Shown piece after piece: positions 1 to 10,399 of a stretch of 64,000 nucleotides of DNA. Origin of the DNA: Populus alba. Its lineage: Eukaryota > Streptophyta > Magnoliopsida > Malpighiales > Salicaceae. The notes beneath the pieces are model-generated. The model was not told the DNA's origin. It saw nothing but the letters and a program-made list of their open reading frames with translations, and made no database searches. Made by a program: the position numbers and the translations under genes. Numbering within the stretch: the first letter of the stretch is position 1; each line of letters starts with the position of its first letter. The stretch is from contig NC_133294.1 of NCBI RefSeq assembly GCF_005239225.2, positions 15,141,631 to 15,205,630 on the forward strand, given 5' to 3'.

Positions 1-1169
1 GGAAGATAAAAATGAGGTTGAGAGCTATTTGATTGATGGTTGTAAGGATCGTAATGATGATAAGTTAGATATTTTGGGTTGGTGGAAAAGTAATGCTTTG
101 AAATATAAGACACTTTCAAAGGTTGCAAAACATGTTCTGGCTATTTCTATATCCACAGTGGCTTCTGAATCAGCATTTAGCACAGGTGGTCGTGTACTTG
201 ATCAATTTCAAAGTTCTTTATCTCCAGCAACTATTCAAGCACTCATTTGTTGTCAAAATTGGTTGTGTCATGGATCAATTCCAACTGATATTAGAAGCTT
301 GATAAATGATCTTGAAACTTACGAAAACCTTGAGTAAGGTAATTTTTTTTTAGAAACTTGCACCTTTTATTTTGTAATTTATTAATTAAATTCTTTGCAA
401 TCATCTAACATGTCTAATTTTTTATTTTGTAGAATTTGGTGGAAAGTTACATTTAGTAATGGATGATAATTAGTTCAAAAGTTACTTTGATGGTAAAATA
501 TTACCTTTTATTTTTACATATTCTAATTTATTTTATCATGTTATAATTTTAGATCTTGATTTCCAGGTTTTGATGTCAATGGTATTACGGAATCAAAGTG
601 CAATGTTCTTGTCATCTTGATGTGCTTTTTGATTGGGATGATGTGCATAATGAAGATTTATATTTTTTGCATGAAGTGTTTCATTTTTTATGGCAATGTC
701 ATTTGTTGTTTCTTTTTTAGCCCTTTTGAAGGAAATGCTTTGTAATTTAAATTTTAATTTAGTACATGTTTTATTTAAACTTTGATGCAGGAGGAATCCA
801 AAACACAAATATTAGAAAGACTTGCAACATATTAAATACAATATATATTAGCACTAATAATTTAATATAAATGAATATTTAGTGACAAAAAATATTAAAT
901 ATATTATAGAATTTTTTAAAAAAATTAGATAATATTTACATTAATTACAAGCCCATCAGAAAACCCATGAGAAAGCCTAAAAAAAGCCTGAAAAAGCTCA
1001 AAAAACAATAATACAGGTTTTCTGGTTTTTCTGTTAAAAAAATCGAACCGAACCGAACTGAAACTAGTTGATTTGAACCGGTTTTAATTTAAATTTTTTA
1101 GTTTTTTAAAATTTAATATTAATTAATTTTTTAAATAAAAGTTGAATCAAACCGAAAATGCTGACATGA
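1..1169 (+). mobile_element. hAT-superfamily DNA transposon, 3' part
   Basis: The left edge of the window is the 3' part of a hAT element. It contains the end of the transposase frame (2-337), a non-coding stretch, then a subterminal block (about 1035-1160) rich in GAACCG and its complement CGGTTC, typical of plant hAT ends. The likely terminus is near 1161-1169, where TGCTGACATGA resembles a decayed TGCTCACCCCTA-type hAT end. The 5' half lies outside the window, so target-site duplication and integrity cannot be judged. The exact right border is uncertain by tens of bases. Confidence 0.6.
2..337 (+). CDS. hAT transposase C-terminal dimerisation region (5' partial)
   Basis: The frame is open from base 2 to the TAA at 335-337, so the start lies left of the window and the visible TTG at 29 is not a start. 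About 111 residues are visible. The stretch from LGWWKSNALKYKTLSKVA through ASESAFSTGGRVLD to SLSPATIQALICCQNWL matches the hAT C-terminal dimerisation domain, which packs transposase monomers together; the ESAFSTGGRVLD core is intact. The DDE catalytic residues and the BED zinc finger would be upstream and cannot be seen. No stop or frameshift occurs in the visible part, so the copy may be fairly young, but activity cannot be inferred. It could also be a domesticated hAT gene; the CGGTTC-rich DNA downstream favours a transposon. Confidence 0.85.
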   Translation, partial: EDKNEVESYLIDGCKDRNDDKLDILGWWKSNALKYKTLSKVAKHVLAISISTVASESAFSTGGRVLDQFQSSLSPATIQALICCQNWLCHGSIPTDIRSLINDLETYENLE

Positions 1170-2713
1170 GCATGACATGAATAATAACTTTCTTGATAAG
1201 TAAGGCATGCAGAGTAGAATCAACGTTGAAAACACAAAATAAGGTAGGCTCCACGCAACTTTTGTTGGAGCCTAGCTTAGCAACTACTTGAGATGATGAC
1301 TTGTCAAAATTAATTAACCTGCACTACAAGCTCCACATTATTTTGGGTTAAAAACCATTATTCGTGTCTGCAATTGGCAGGCTATTTCAAAATTAAAAAT
1401 TGAAGGTTATTGATAAATGTTATTGATATAAAAAAAATATATTAATGGAAAAGTATTAAAGATATTAATTTGGAGGTGTATAATTTTGTTTTAATGATAC
1501 GACACAATAGTTTTTAAATCAATATTAAATGAAATCAGTAAAAACAATAATAAATAATAATTCAATATTTTAAAACCTCACTCTAAAATATGTTGTTGCC
1601 TTAACCCCTGTAGGTTAACACTTAACTACCATTTGAGGGTTAAGTGATGCCTATGGGAGAGAGTATATTTGTTTACTGTGTTTTCACCACATAATTTGAT
1701 TTTTTTATATATAAATATGAAAAAGAGATGAACTAGAATATACTTTTACTGTCTTTAACTAAAATAAAAAGGATAAAATATGAAAAGTATAGAAAATCTA
1801 GGGACCAAAACAGACGTTTATTATCTTGAACTAAAAAAATAATAACTATGAATTAAAACTATAAAACATCTAGGGGAAAAAATAGACTTTTATAATTATA
1901 TTTTAGTATATTAGTTAAAATTTTAAACCAAAACCAGCGCATAATTAATTAATAGCAACCATATATCTTAATTTCAATAGGCTTTTCCATCTCACTTTTG
2001 TTTTTTATTTATTAATTAAAATACTTGTTGCATCTTGGAGGTACGTAGCCCTCTCTTGTTATATTATATAATAACTAAAATTATATATAGAGAATTGAAT
2101 CTATTTTATTTTAAGAAATTACTCGATACATAACTACTAATTTATACGTGTTTGTAGCCCTTTGAGCACGATGTAAGAAAGGTTTTATTTTATGAAGTCC
2201 ATCAAGATTAATTAATTGATGAATTTTCCTATAGTCAAACAAACCCTTGAAAGAGGTTAATAACTGAATTAAATTTATTTAGATGGATATTCGGTTAATG
2301 AGCGGTAGCTGTCCTTATATTAATATTAGAGAAAATATATAGTACGAAATAGTACGTAAATATTGGCATTTACTTTGAACACCCTTGAGAGTCTTAATCC
2401 TCGTGATTCTTGCAGTTTCTTCCTCATTCGCCTGTATTTGTCAAGCTGACATATATTGTTCTGTCCCTGCATGCCTTTGAAGTTTAAATATATTATTTAA
2501 GATCATAACTTCTTTGAAGGGTTCAACATGATTCCCAGCAGAAATTAAACCCTATAGGCGGTCAAGGTTTTGTTTGTTTTCATCTTCTGTCAATTCGAAC
2601 ATATAGACGGCTGTGTGTTGATCTTCAACCTTTTCATATGAAATTCTTCCTTCAAATTCAACAGAAGAGGTAATTCAGTCAATCAAGATGAATCAAGGAC
2701 CCAGGCCTTCCTC
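1170..2713. other. AT-rich intergenic stretch, no gene seen
   Basis: No credible coding frame. It holds homopolymer runs and a short inverted repeat near 1618-1650 (CACTTAAC and GTTAAGTG). The last few hundred bases are presumably the promoter of the TIR-only gene that follows. Confidence 0.5.
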
Positions 2714-2720
2714 TATATAA
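2714..2720 (+). promoter_or_regulatory. TATA box of the TIR-only gene
   Basis: TATATAA lies about 125 bases before the ATG at 2843, inside CCTCTATATAAGGC. It would place transcription start near 2745-2755 and give a leader of about 90-100 bases. Called from sequence and spacing only. Confidence 0.6.
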
Positions 2721-2842
2721 GGCAAAGCCATCAACCTATCCTTCTACAATAACAACACAAGCTGTAAGAAACAAAGCAAAAGAAAAGAAATTATATATCT
2801 GCTGAGAGAACGATCTGCAACTAAATTTTTCCTCTAGTAACC

Positions 2843-3548
2843 ATGCATCGCTCATCCCAATTTCTCCGCCAGTGCCACCTGACCCAGATAGCAAATCGTG
2901 TCACCAAACCTTGTGATGTTTTCATTAACCACAGAGGGATCGACACAAAGAGAACGGTTGCTACTTTGCTTTACGATCACCTTTCCCGGCTAAAACTGCA
3001 TCCTTTCTTGGACAACAAGAACATGAAGCCAGGAGATAAGTTGTTTGATAATATCAATGGTGCAATAAGGAAATGTAAGGTTGGTGTTACTGTTTTTTCT
3101 CCTCGGTATTGTGAGTCATACTTCTGTCTTCATGAATTAGCTCTTATTATGGAGTCAAGGAAAAAGGTAATTCCAATCTTTTGTGACATTAAGCCCTCAC
3201 AGCTTCGTGTTGTGAACAATGGAAAATGTCCTATGGAGGATATACGGAGGTTTAACTGGGCTATTGAAGAGGCTAAGTACACTGTAGGACTGACTTTCGA
3301 CTCCTTGAAAGGGTAAAGATCACCATAACCTTCTCTCTGTTGTTTTGATGGAAATTGGATTTTCACTTTCAAATTGAACAATTTACTGTGAAATTTGGAT
3401 TTTTCTTCACGTTTTTACCTTTGTGATTTCCAGGAACTGGTCGGACGTTGTAACAAGCGCATCGGATATTGTCATCAAAACCTTACTTGAGATTGAGAGC
3501 GAAAAGCAGATGCAGCGCCGTAAAGGCACTCCAATATTGCATGTCTAG
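2843..3548 (+). CDS. TIR-only domain protein (BdTIR-like)
   Basis: Two exons, 2843-3312 and 3434-3548, join across a 121-base GT/AG intron to encode 194 residues. A TIR domain fills almost the whole chain: KPCDVFINHRGIDTK (about 22-36) is the first strand and loop, SPRYCESYFCLHEL (86-99) holds the presumed catalytic glutamate E98, and VIPIFCDIKPSQL follows. No NB-ARC or LRR sequence lies downstream, and the product ends at PILHV. The FINHRGID form and overall size match the conserved TIR-only group that includes BdTIR of Brachypodium, whose TIR domains hydrolyse NAD+ to cyclic ADP-ribose signals in plant immunity. The N-terminal 20 residues show no clear signal peptide. Activity is inferred from the family. 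The second exon supplies NWSDVVTSASDIV, the usual last TIR helix, which supports the splice. A truncated TIR-NLR is less likely. Confidence 0.88.
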
Positions 3549-3644
3549 TACATGTCTCTTTCATTGGAGATGAAGGTTTCCAATGCGACCGAGAGATCGT
3601 CCATTGTGAAGCCTTTGCTGCCTGTTTATCATTCAATTTGTGTT

Positions 3645-3650
3645 AATAAA
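3645..3650 (+). terminator. Poly(A) signal candidate of the TIR-only gene
   Basis: AATAAA lies 97 bases after the stop. A second AATAAA is at 3848-3853. Plant poly(A) signals are loose, so this is only a candidate. Confidence 0.4.
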
Positions 3651-3999
3651 TTGTAAAACCAATCTTTCATTTATCAAAAAAATGTTAAAACAATTATTTA
3701 CTTGATTATTTAGTTAATTGTACTCACTTATTTCTTTGTAATAAGTCATAGCTCAAAGTAGCAAGCTTAATAAATAATTGTATCCATTAATATTGTAAGA
3801 TGTAGCTCTATAGTTCCATATTTATGTAAGAATTAACATAGAAATGTAATAAAATTAAAAGTTTTATGCCCCGTATTGTTTTGTCAGTCCATATAGTATT
3901 TTTTTTGTTTATTAACATGAATGTTCGGATTAATTTATATACACATAATATTTTAATATTACTTGTCTATATATATATATATACTATTGTTTTGTCCCA
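3651..3999. other. AT-rich intergenic stretch
   Basis: No gene seen. It ends in a short (TA)n run at about 3968-3983, into which the SINE-like element that follows may have inserted. Confidence 0.5.
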
Positions 4000-4163
4000 A
4001 GGAGCGTGACGTGATGACAAAGAGCTTGAGATCTGCATAGCAGGTCTCGAGTTCGAGTCAGGACGTGCATCTCTTGTAAGAGTTTGGGACAACCAGGGTT
4101 TTACTCGCTCAACTGGGACCACAAAGTGCGCTTTCCAGTAGGTGGGGTTTCCTTGAATCCAAA

Positions 4164-4199
<36 letters not shown>
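4000..4199 (+). mobile_element. tRNA-derived SINE-like element with (TA)n tail
   Basis: The head reads like a tRNA-derived RNA polymerase III promoter: a decayed A-box region after GGAGCGTGACGTGATGAC, and a good B-box in GGTCTCGAGTTCGAGTC (4043-4059). The body runs to about 4166 and is followed by a (TA)n run of 33 bases. A (TA)n run also lies just before it (3968-3983), so either the insertion duplicated TA sequence or the tail is TA-rich. An open frame of 95 codons on the minus strand across this element is accidental. Length near 170-200 bases fits plant SINEs. The family was not searched. Confidence 0.65.
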
Positions 4200-4782
4200 C
4201 TTGCTTGGGATTCCCTGATATGCCCGCCGCTAGAGCTTTACATTTTAATTTCACTTAATTATGATGTTGGTGCATGCTAAGTAGGATAAAGACAACATAA
4301 CAATTGCAAGAAAAAACACTTAAGGTTTAATAAGTGAAAAGATTTATAGATGTGAACCTGAATTTATTATTTTATTATCTAAAAAATATAGCATATGATG
4401 ACCACCTTGTTAATAGATTTACAAGACCTTTAAAAAGATTAGAAAACCCTGTCTCTACTTGAAAGCAACAACGAATAAAAAAACATAAAAAACATAAACA
4501 AGAAAAATCCAAATTAAAATATATAATTCATGAAAAAAACATATGAAAAATAGTAAAATTTTCCTATAACAAGACAATTATGGCTCAAAATGAGATTCTA
4601 AAAGATTTGACGGTCCGTTTAACGATGTAGTGGCTACCTTAGAAAAAATTGCTTTTAAAATCACTTGTCAAAATCCGAACTTGATCTAACGATTAAATCT
4701 CTTGTTGTCACAATTTTAAGGAGCTAACTAAGTCTAACCATCTCAAATATTTTTCTTAGATCTAGACCTATCATACTAATTC
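4200..4782. other. AT-rich intergenic stretch
   Basis: No gene, RNA or clear repeat unit seen. Confidence 0.4.
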
Positions 4783-5398
4783 ATAATAATAATAATAATA
4801 ATAATAATAACTAAAAAATTAATAGTAATAGTGATGATAAAATCAATAATAATACTAATAATACTGCTAATAGTAATAATAATTGTAGTAATAATATTTT
4901 TTTTCTTGAAAGTAATAATTACAATAATAGTAATAATTATGATACTAATGGTAATACTATTACTAATAGTAATTTTAGTTGTAACAATAATGATGATAGG
5001 AATAATAGTAACTAATGATAATATTAGTAGAATAATAATGATGATGATGACAACGATGACGACGATAGTAATAGTTTATTAGGATGGTTGTGATATCAAT
5101 AATTATAGTGATAATATAAAAAATAGTGATAATAATATCAATGATAATCAAGATAATAATAATGATATTATCGATAATGGTAAAGATAAAAAACAACAAC
5201 AACAATATTATTAATGCTATTGATAATGATAGTAATAGTTATAATAATGATAATAATAGTAATAATTATAATAATATTTATAGTAGTAATGATAATAGTT
5301 ATGATAATGAAAATTAATAATGCTAACAAGGCTGACAACAAAAACAGTAACAACAACAATAACAACAACAATAATAGTAATCATGATAATAATAACGC
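4783..5398. repeat. Long degenerate (AAT)n trinucleotide tract
   Basis: About 615 bases made almost wholly of AAT-type trinucleotides interrupted by G and C: pure AAT near 4783-4810, then variants such as AATAGTAAT, GATAATGAT and AACAACAAC up to about 5398. Low-complexity frames on both strands here (Ile, Asn, Met and Leu runs) are by-products of the repeat. Confidence 0.85.
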
Positions 5399-5589
5399 CA
5401 ACCTTTTTTTTATTTTGTCTTTCTATAATGTTAGTGTGGCTTGTGAGTTTAATAGGGTAATCCAGGATGCTTTAATTTATGAGTTTGGTGAATTTTTATC
5501 TTCTTTTTTTTTGTAATTAAACATGGCTTTTTCCCGTCAATTTATTCCTCATTCAGTAAAATAAATAATTTTAGAGAAAAATTATATTA

Positions 5590-6390
5590 TTAAACTTTAT
5601 AAAATCTGTGGACATGTTCACAGGTTTGGCTGGTTAACCTAGTTCATAGGTCTGGTGAGTTAAATTTCTTTTGTTTTGTTTATTTCAACATCTTAGTATT
5701 GGTTGGTGTTTGATTTAGCAATCTTCTACTTATTTATCATATATTTAAATAAAAGATAGTTTGAAAAACAAAACAAATTATAATCCCGTTAGAGTCCATA
5801 ATTTAGTTCATAGGTTTGATGTGCTAGCCCGGGTAACTTGGTTTATAGATTTGATGAGTTTACGAACTAGATATATATGAAATTTTTTGTTTTGGGTCCT
5901 TTGATTTTTTTTTTTAAATTTTCTCATTTTTTCCCCTTCAATATTAGATTAGTTGAGAAATAAACTACATGATTTGTTTTTTTATTGCTTTCTATAGGGT
6001 TATCACTATCTCAAATATGTGTCTATTTTTAGGTTGGTGCTGAATTTTGTGAGCATATATTTTTGTATATATAATTAAAAATTATTTTTTAAAAAAATTA
6101 TTAAACTTAATATAGTCCATGACACGTATTGTTGGGGGACTAAGATCAATCTAATTTGTCATTGTCTCAATATTTTTTAAAAGTTATCTTAAAGTTTTTT
6201 TAAAAGTTAGGTCATGTTTTTACCATTATTAAGATTATATTTGGATCCATGAAATCAATCAATTTAATTCGAGCTAGCTTTCATGTAGATTAATTAGAAA
6301 GTCAAGTTAGGCAAAGAGCTATATCACAAGGTTTCAAAATTAACCAGTTTGGCTAGATTTAATAACACTGTATAAAATTTTTCACGCTCT
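5590..6390 (+). repeat. Dispersed repeat, copy 1 (shares 3' end with 42.7-45.0 kb)
   Basis: Phrases such as GGTTTGGCTGGTTAACCTAGTTCATAGG and AGATTTGATGAGTTTACGA recur in changed form, followed by a 3' part with GTCATTGTCTCAATATT (about 6156) and CAAGGTTTCAAAATTAACCAG (about 6326). The same order of blocks is seen at 42730-43150 and at the end of the 43500-45060 array. No coding capacity. Confidence 0.55.
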
Positions 6391-6451
6391 TAATATTTTT
6401 TTACATTTAAAATTATTTTTCTAACTAGTAGTGGAGCATAGACCAATGGAC

Positions 6452-6790
6452 TAGGGGTGAGAGAACAAAAATAAAAAACTGATTAAATCAAGAAAACAGG
6501 AAAATAAATAACTGAAAAAACCGAACCGTAAAAAAAAAACCGATTAGAATATTTAAAAAAACCGACCAGTTTAGTTTAGGTTTCATAAGCTTGAAACTGA
6601 AAAAACTAAACCAAAATTAATAACCAAGCCAAACCAGAAAAAACCGAGCCAATTGGTTGGGTTTCGGTTTTTGGTCTAAAATAACCAATCAAAACTGGCC
6701 GGTTTGAACCGGTTTTGGGTTTTTTTTTTTAAATTTGGTTTGATTATATTTTTAGGTAAAAATTGAACCGAACTAAAAATAATCACTTTA
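6452..6790. mobile_element. Non-autonomous hAT element with imperfect 8-base target duplication
   Basis: It begins TAGGGGTGA (6452-6460) and ends TCACTTTA (6783-6790), a decayed inverted repeat. Inside are many AACCG/CGGTT motifs (ACCGAACCG, GAACCGGTTTTGG), as in hAT subterminal regions. Flanking octamers CAATGGAC (6444-6451) and CGATGTAC (6791-6798) match at 6 of 8 positions, which fits the 8-base duplication hAT elements make. No transposase frame. Length 339 bases, in the MITE range. Confidence 0.65.
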
Positions 6791-7687
6791 CGATGTACTA
6801 GTTAAAGCTAAAACAAGAAGGATATATATTGTAACTTATGAGTAAAAATATTGTTCATTATGTTTTTATGATCTTTCTCAATATTGGAGACATGGAAGTC
6901 TTTAGGCTCGTTAAATATTATTAAATTAATTACGGATAAATAAATTTTTTTTTCATCTAATTTTATTGTGAAATAACTAAAATATTCTTGTAACAAGAGA
7001 GACGGGGGTGATTTTTTTATTATAGCCTCAGATGGATAACTAAATCTTTTTTTTTTTTTGGGGGGGGTGCGGCTGCGGGGGTGGTGATTAGTGGAAGGCA
7101 TAACAAAACTTCCAAGTTTCGTGAGGAGGATAGTCTTCGATCCTTCTGCCATAAGATTACTCCTGGGCTTTAATTTACTGGAAAGAAGAATTACTTGTTC
7201 ACAATCATTAAATCTAAACAGCTGCTTGTGTTCTACGTTTCTTTCTTTAGATTCAAACCTAATCCTTGAATGACTCACCAACGGATAAAAATTACGAGGG
7301 TTTCATTATTTATTCAATATACTCTATTTGTACCTCTTAATGGACTGGGCTTCAATGAAGTCGCTTATAGGATGAAGAGATGTGAAGGATATTATTTCAC
7401 TTTCACTAATAAGAGAGATATACACTCCGTGCACAGGTAAAATTCACATAAAGATTTCATTACCATGCACAAGAAAAATTCATCAATGTTAATGTTTAGA
7501 AATTAAAAATTATTTCACTTCATTAAGCTACAAATTAAAAAAAAAAAAAACAGGGATTAATGTTTAGAAACTCTTCCTTGAAAACCCTGCTACCTAACAA
7601 GAAAATTTTGCAAAGCAGCTAACTTTATCACTTGTGCTCTGCATCTCAGCTTCTTTCTTCGACTTGATTTGAAGTAGTGATCCGCCA
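6791..7687. other. Unassigned stretch with T-run and G-run
   Basis: Frames of 157 codons (minus, 6808-7281) and 60 codons (plus, 7091-7273) exist but show no recognisable domain, and overlap one another. A T-run followed directly by eight G and further G groups lies at about 7048-7085. No gene can be supported. Confidence 0.4.
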
Positions 7688-7876
7688 TTAGTGAAGAAAA
7701 GAGTTTGAATAGGGAAGATAAGTAGAGAGACTAACAGAGGGCCTCCCTCTGATCATCTGCCACAACGCATAACCCATCACTTCCACCATCTCTCCTGCGT
7801 ACCTCATTGTCAATGGCCGCAAAACAAAAGCCCACAGACCCACCACTGCCATCACTATTTCAACTCCCAAGCTCAT
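7688..7876 (-). CDS. Hypothetical small membrane-like protein (62 aa)
   Basis: An intact minus-strand frame runs from ATG at 7876-7874 to TAA at 7690-7688. I do not recognise the product. The first 25 residues (GVEIVMAVVGLWAFVLRPL) form one plausible membrane segment or signal anchor ending at a basic residue; the rest is amphipathic with MRYAGEMVEVMGYALWQM in the middle and a Ser-rich tail. The frame is visibly richer in G and C than the flanking AT-rich DNA, and the ATG has A at -3 after a purine-rich AAAGAAAG leader. These points favour a real gene over chance, but there is no homology evidence and no splice sites were needed. It could also be an exon or a gene remnant. Confidence 0.4.
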   Translation of the reverse strand: MSLGVEIVMAVVGLWAFVLRPLTMRYAGEMVEVMGYALWQMIRGRPSVSLSTYLPYSNSFLH

Positions 7877-9379
7877 CTTTCTTTCTCTTGCATTTCCTTT
7901 CTGATGATTGCTCTCTCTTCTTGGATTATCTTGTCATCATCAGCCAGGCTTTATGAACTTGAGAGGATCATGTGATTCTAAGAGGTTACCAGTTGATTCA
8001 ATGAAGATACACAGGTGTGCACGTACCAGCTACCATTCTCAACTGATGGTCTTCATGTGGAAGTTCAAATTTCAAGTGTTTTTTTTTCTTTTTTTCTTTG
8101 TTTTTGTTCTCTTCAGCTTTTCTTTTTCATTATAAGATGAAGAAGAAATTTTATATAACGACCATAAATTTTTTTTAAGTTAAAAGTCAAGAAAAATACC
8201 TAACACCTAAACAATAGTTAGGAGATTGATTACACCCTCAGGGTACCTTTACAAAAAGGTTGCCTATAATTTATATATAAAAAAATCATCTAAATTATTC
8301 TTACTAAATTAACATGAGTTAAATAAATTATGAATAAATAAGAAATCTTCAAAACTCTCTAAAAGCTTATATTCCACTAAAGAAAAAAAAAATATAAACT
8401 TTTCTAGTTATTTATTTAGTGGTAATGTGAAAAGTTAAGATTGAATTCAAATGACACCCAAGTATTTAAAAGGAAGATAATCTAAGCAAAAAAGGCTTTT
8501 AATTTAAACCCACATATATATGTCGCTTGGTCGAGCTCGAGCTCAAGTTTTAGGCCGAGTCTGAGGCCAAGTTTAAATTTATTTTAAATAATCTTTTGAA
8601 TTATAAGAAATTATTTTTTGTCAGCCTTAACTTTGCGCTTGGTGCTAATCCATAGAGAATAATTTTTCCAACTTATTGTCTTCTCTAGCCCATGAAATAA
8701 GTCTAATTAACTTTTTTAGTTTTTTCTCGAACTGACTCTTCATTACTTGGATAGTTTTTATAGCTCTTTAAAACAAAACAAAATAAAAAATATTAGGTTT
8801 AATTCTTGTTTTATGGAGAACAATCAAATTTATTAATGGAGGGAATTTTATTAGTTTTGGCTCCTAACATTCTCTATAAAAGGTATTGGGGGTAGAATTG
8901 TTTTTTTTTTATTTTTTAAACTTAGTGGAATGACTCATTTAACCTTAAAGGTATATTTTTTTAGAGCTAGCATAATAGGTCTTTTAGTCATTTTTATTTT
9001 TTCACGGTAAAATGACTCTTCCTCTAAAAATTAAAAATTTAAAAGCTTATGTATTTTGGCTTTGTTGTCTTTGCAACTTGGTTCATTTGTTATTATGAAG
9101 TTGATTGAGAGTAATTAATTCTTTTAATAAATATAAAATAATAATTTAATCAAGAAGTTGTTAGTGCATGCGTCACACTCGTCAGCGTATGAGAGGAACT
9201 CGTGGTTTTCTAGCAACGCGTACGGTGCCTCCATATAGGCAAAAACTCCTTTTTATCATGTCATTGAAATCTTCAAGGCGTTCTCTTCTTGTTTAAGCGG
9301 CATGTAGCAGTGTAGGTGGCATAATTTGGTGTCGACGATGCTTTTTTTGCTCCCTCTTTTCTCTTTTCTCCTATTGAAA
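7877..9379. other. Unassigned AT-rich stretch
   Basis: The plus-strand frame at 7908-8135 ends in a long Phe/Leu run from a T-rich tract and is not credible. A short palindromic patch, GAGCTCGAGCTC, lies at about 8533. No gene seen. Confidence 0.4.
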
Positions 9380-9965
9380 TTCACGATAGCCATTTAAAAT
9401 TTCATGGTTATCCTCTTGGTTCTTAGTATTTTTAACTTTGATATCTTTATTCCTTTGACTTTTAATCTTTGTTCTTGGATATTTTATAAAAAAAAATTAT
9501 TTGTTTTTATTTTCATCATTTAATTCCATGTTGTTATATATATATATATATTTGGTCCTTATTCTTTTTTATTTTTATTTTTTGTTCTTAATCCTTTTGT
9601 ATAATTTTTATTTGTTTTTTATTTCATCTTTCAATCCTAATTTGTGATATATTTTTTAATTTTGTTCTTATTCTTTTGATTTATAATTTTTCTTTCATTT
9701 TCCTTTGTAAAATCTTTATTTGTTTTTAATTTTGTCCTTCAATCCAAAATTTATGATTCTTTTTTTTTTTTAATTCGATTCCTACTCTTTTGATTTTTTT
9801 TTTGTCATTTTATTATATTGATTTCTCGTTTCAATTTCACCATTCAATAAAAGAATTATTGTTGTCCTCTAATTTATTTTTTATCCTTATTCTTTTAATT
9901 GCTAATTTTTTTTGGATCCTTTTGTGTAATTGATTTTTTTTTTCTCAATTTTATCCTTCTTTGTT
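9380..9965 (+). repeat. T-rich dispersed repeat, family A, copy 1
   Basis: Internally repetitive T-rich DNA built from variants of 'TTTTGTCCTTCAATCC' and 'CCTTATTCTTTTGATTT' spaced roughly 100-130 bases apart. It runs in the same block order as 53800-54280, for example CTCTAATTTA, then TTTAGATCCTTTT-like text, then a GATTGATTTTTTTTTCTCA block near the end. No coding capacity. Confidence 0.6.
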
Positions 9966-10399
9966 TGAAAAAAGTCTTTCTATTTATGTAAAAATGGTAT
10001 GAGTATCTTGATATTATATAAGAATCATAAAAAAAAAAAGAAATAGCGATGAATGAATTAGATTTAGATACAAAAATATAACCAAGAAAATGAGTTTTGA
10101 TCTGTTTAACATTTGTTGTGGTAAAAAGTACGAAAAAACAAGAATTGAAATCAAAGTTGTAAACTTTTGATGGTTTTTCTTGTTGATTAATAAAATGAGT
10201 GAATTAGAAATTAGGTTTACAAAATTAGAGGTGGAGTTACAATTGGAAATTTTCATCTACTTTGCTTTTTTGTTAAGTTTTGATTATATACTGTTGCGGG
10301 AGAGGGCGATGTCATCTAGCGATGATGAAGGCTCTTTGTCGTGCCTCCGGTGTGAGGTATTGTGTGTGTTTGGAAGGATTTTTTGGATTTAATCATAAA

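Noticed and set aside
2843..3548. Reading the TIR gene as a truncated NLR pseudogene
   Set aside because: The frame is intact, the intron is clean, the last TIR helix is present and the length fits the TIR-only group.
3967..4254. 95-codon minus-strand frame
   Set aside because: Lies across the SINE-like element and the TA microsatellite (YIYIYI run).
4831..5516. Overlapping frames rich in Ile, Asn and Met on both strands
   Set aside because: They are translations of the degenerate AAT repeat tract, not proteins.
6808..7281. 157-codon minus-strand frame
   Set aside because: No domain, overlaps a T/G run that gives a poly-Lys patch, and includes intergenic AT-rich DNA.
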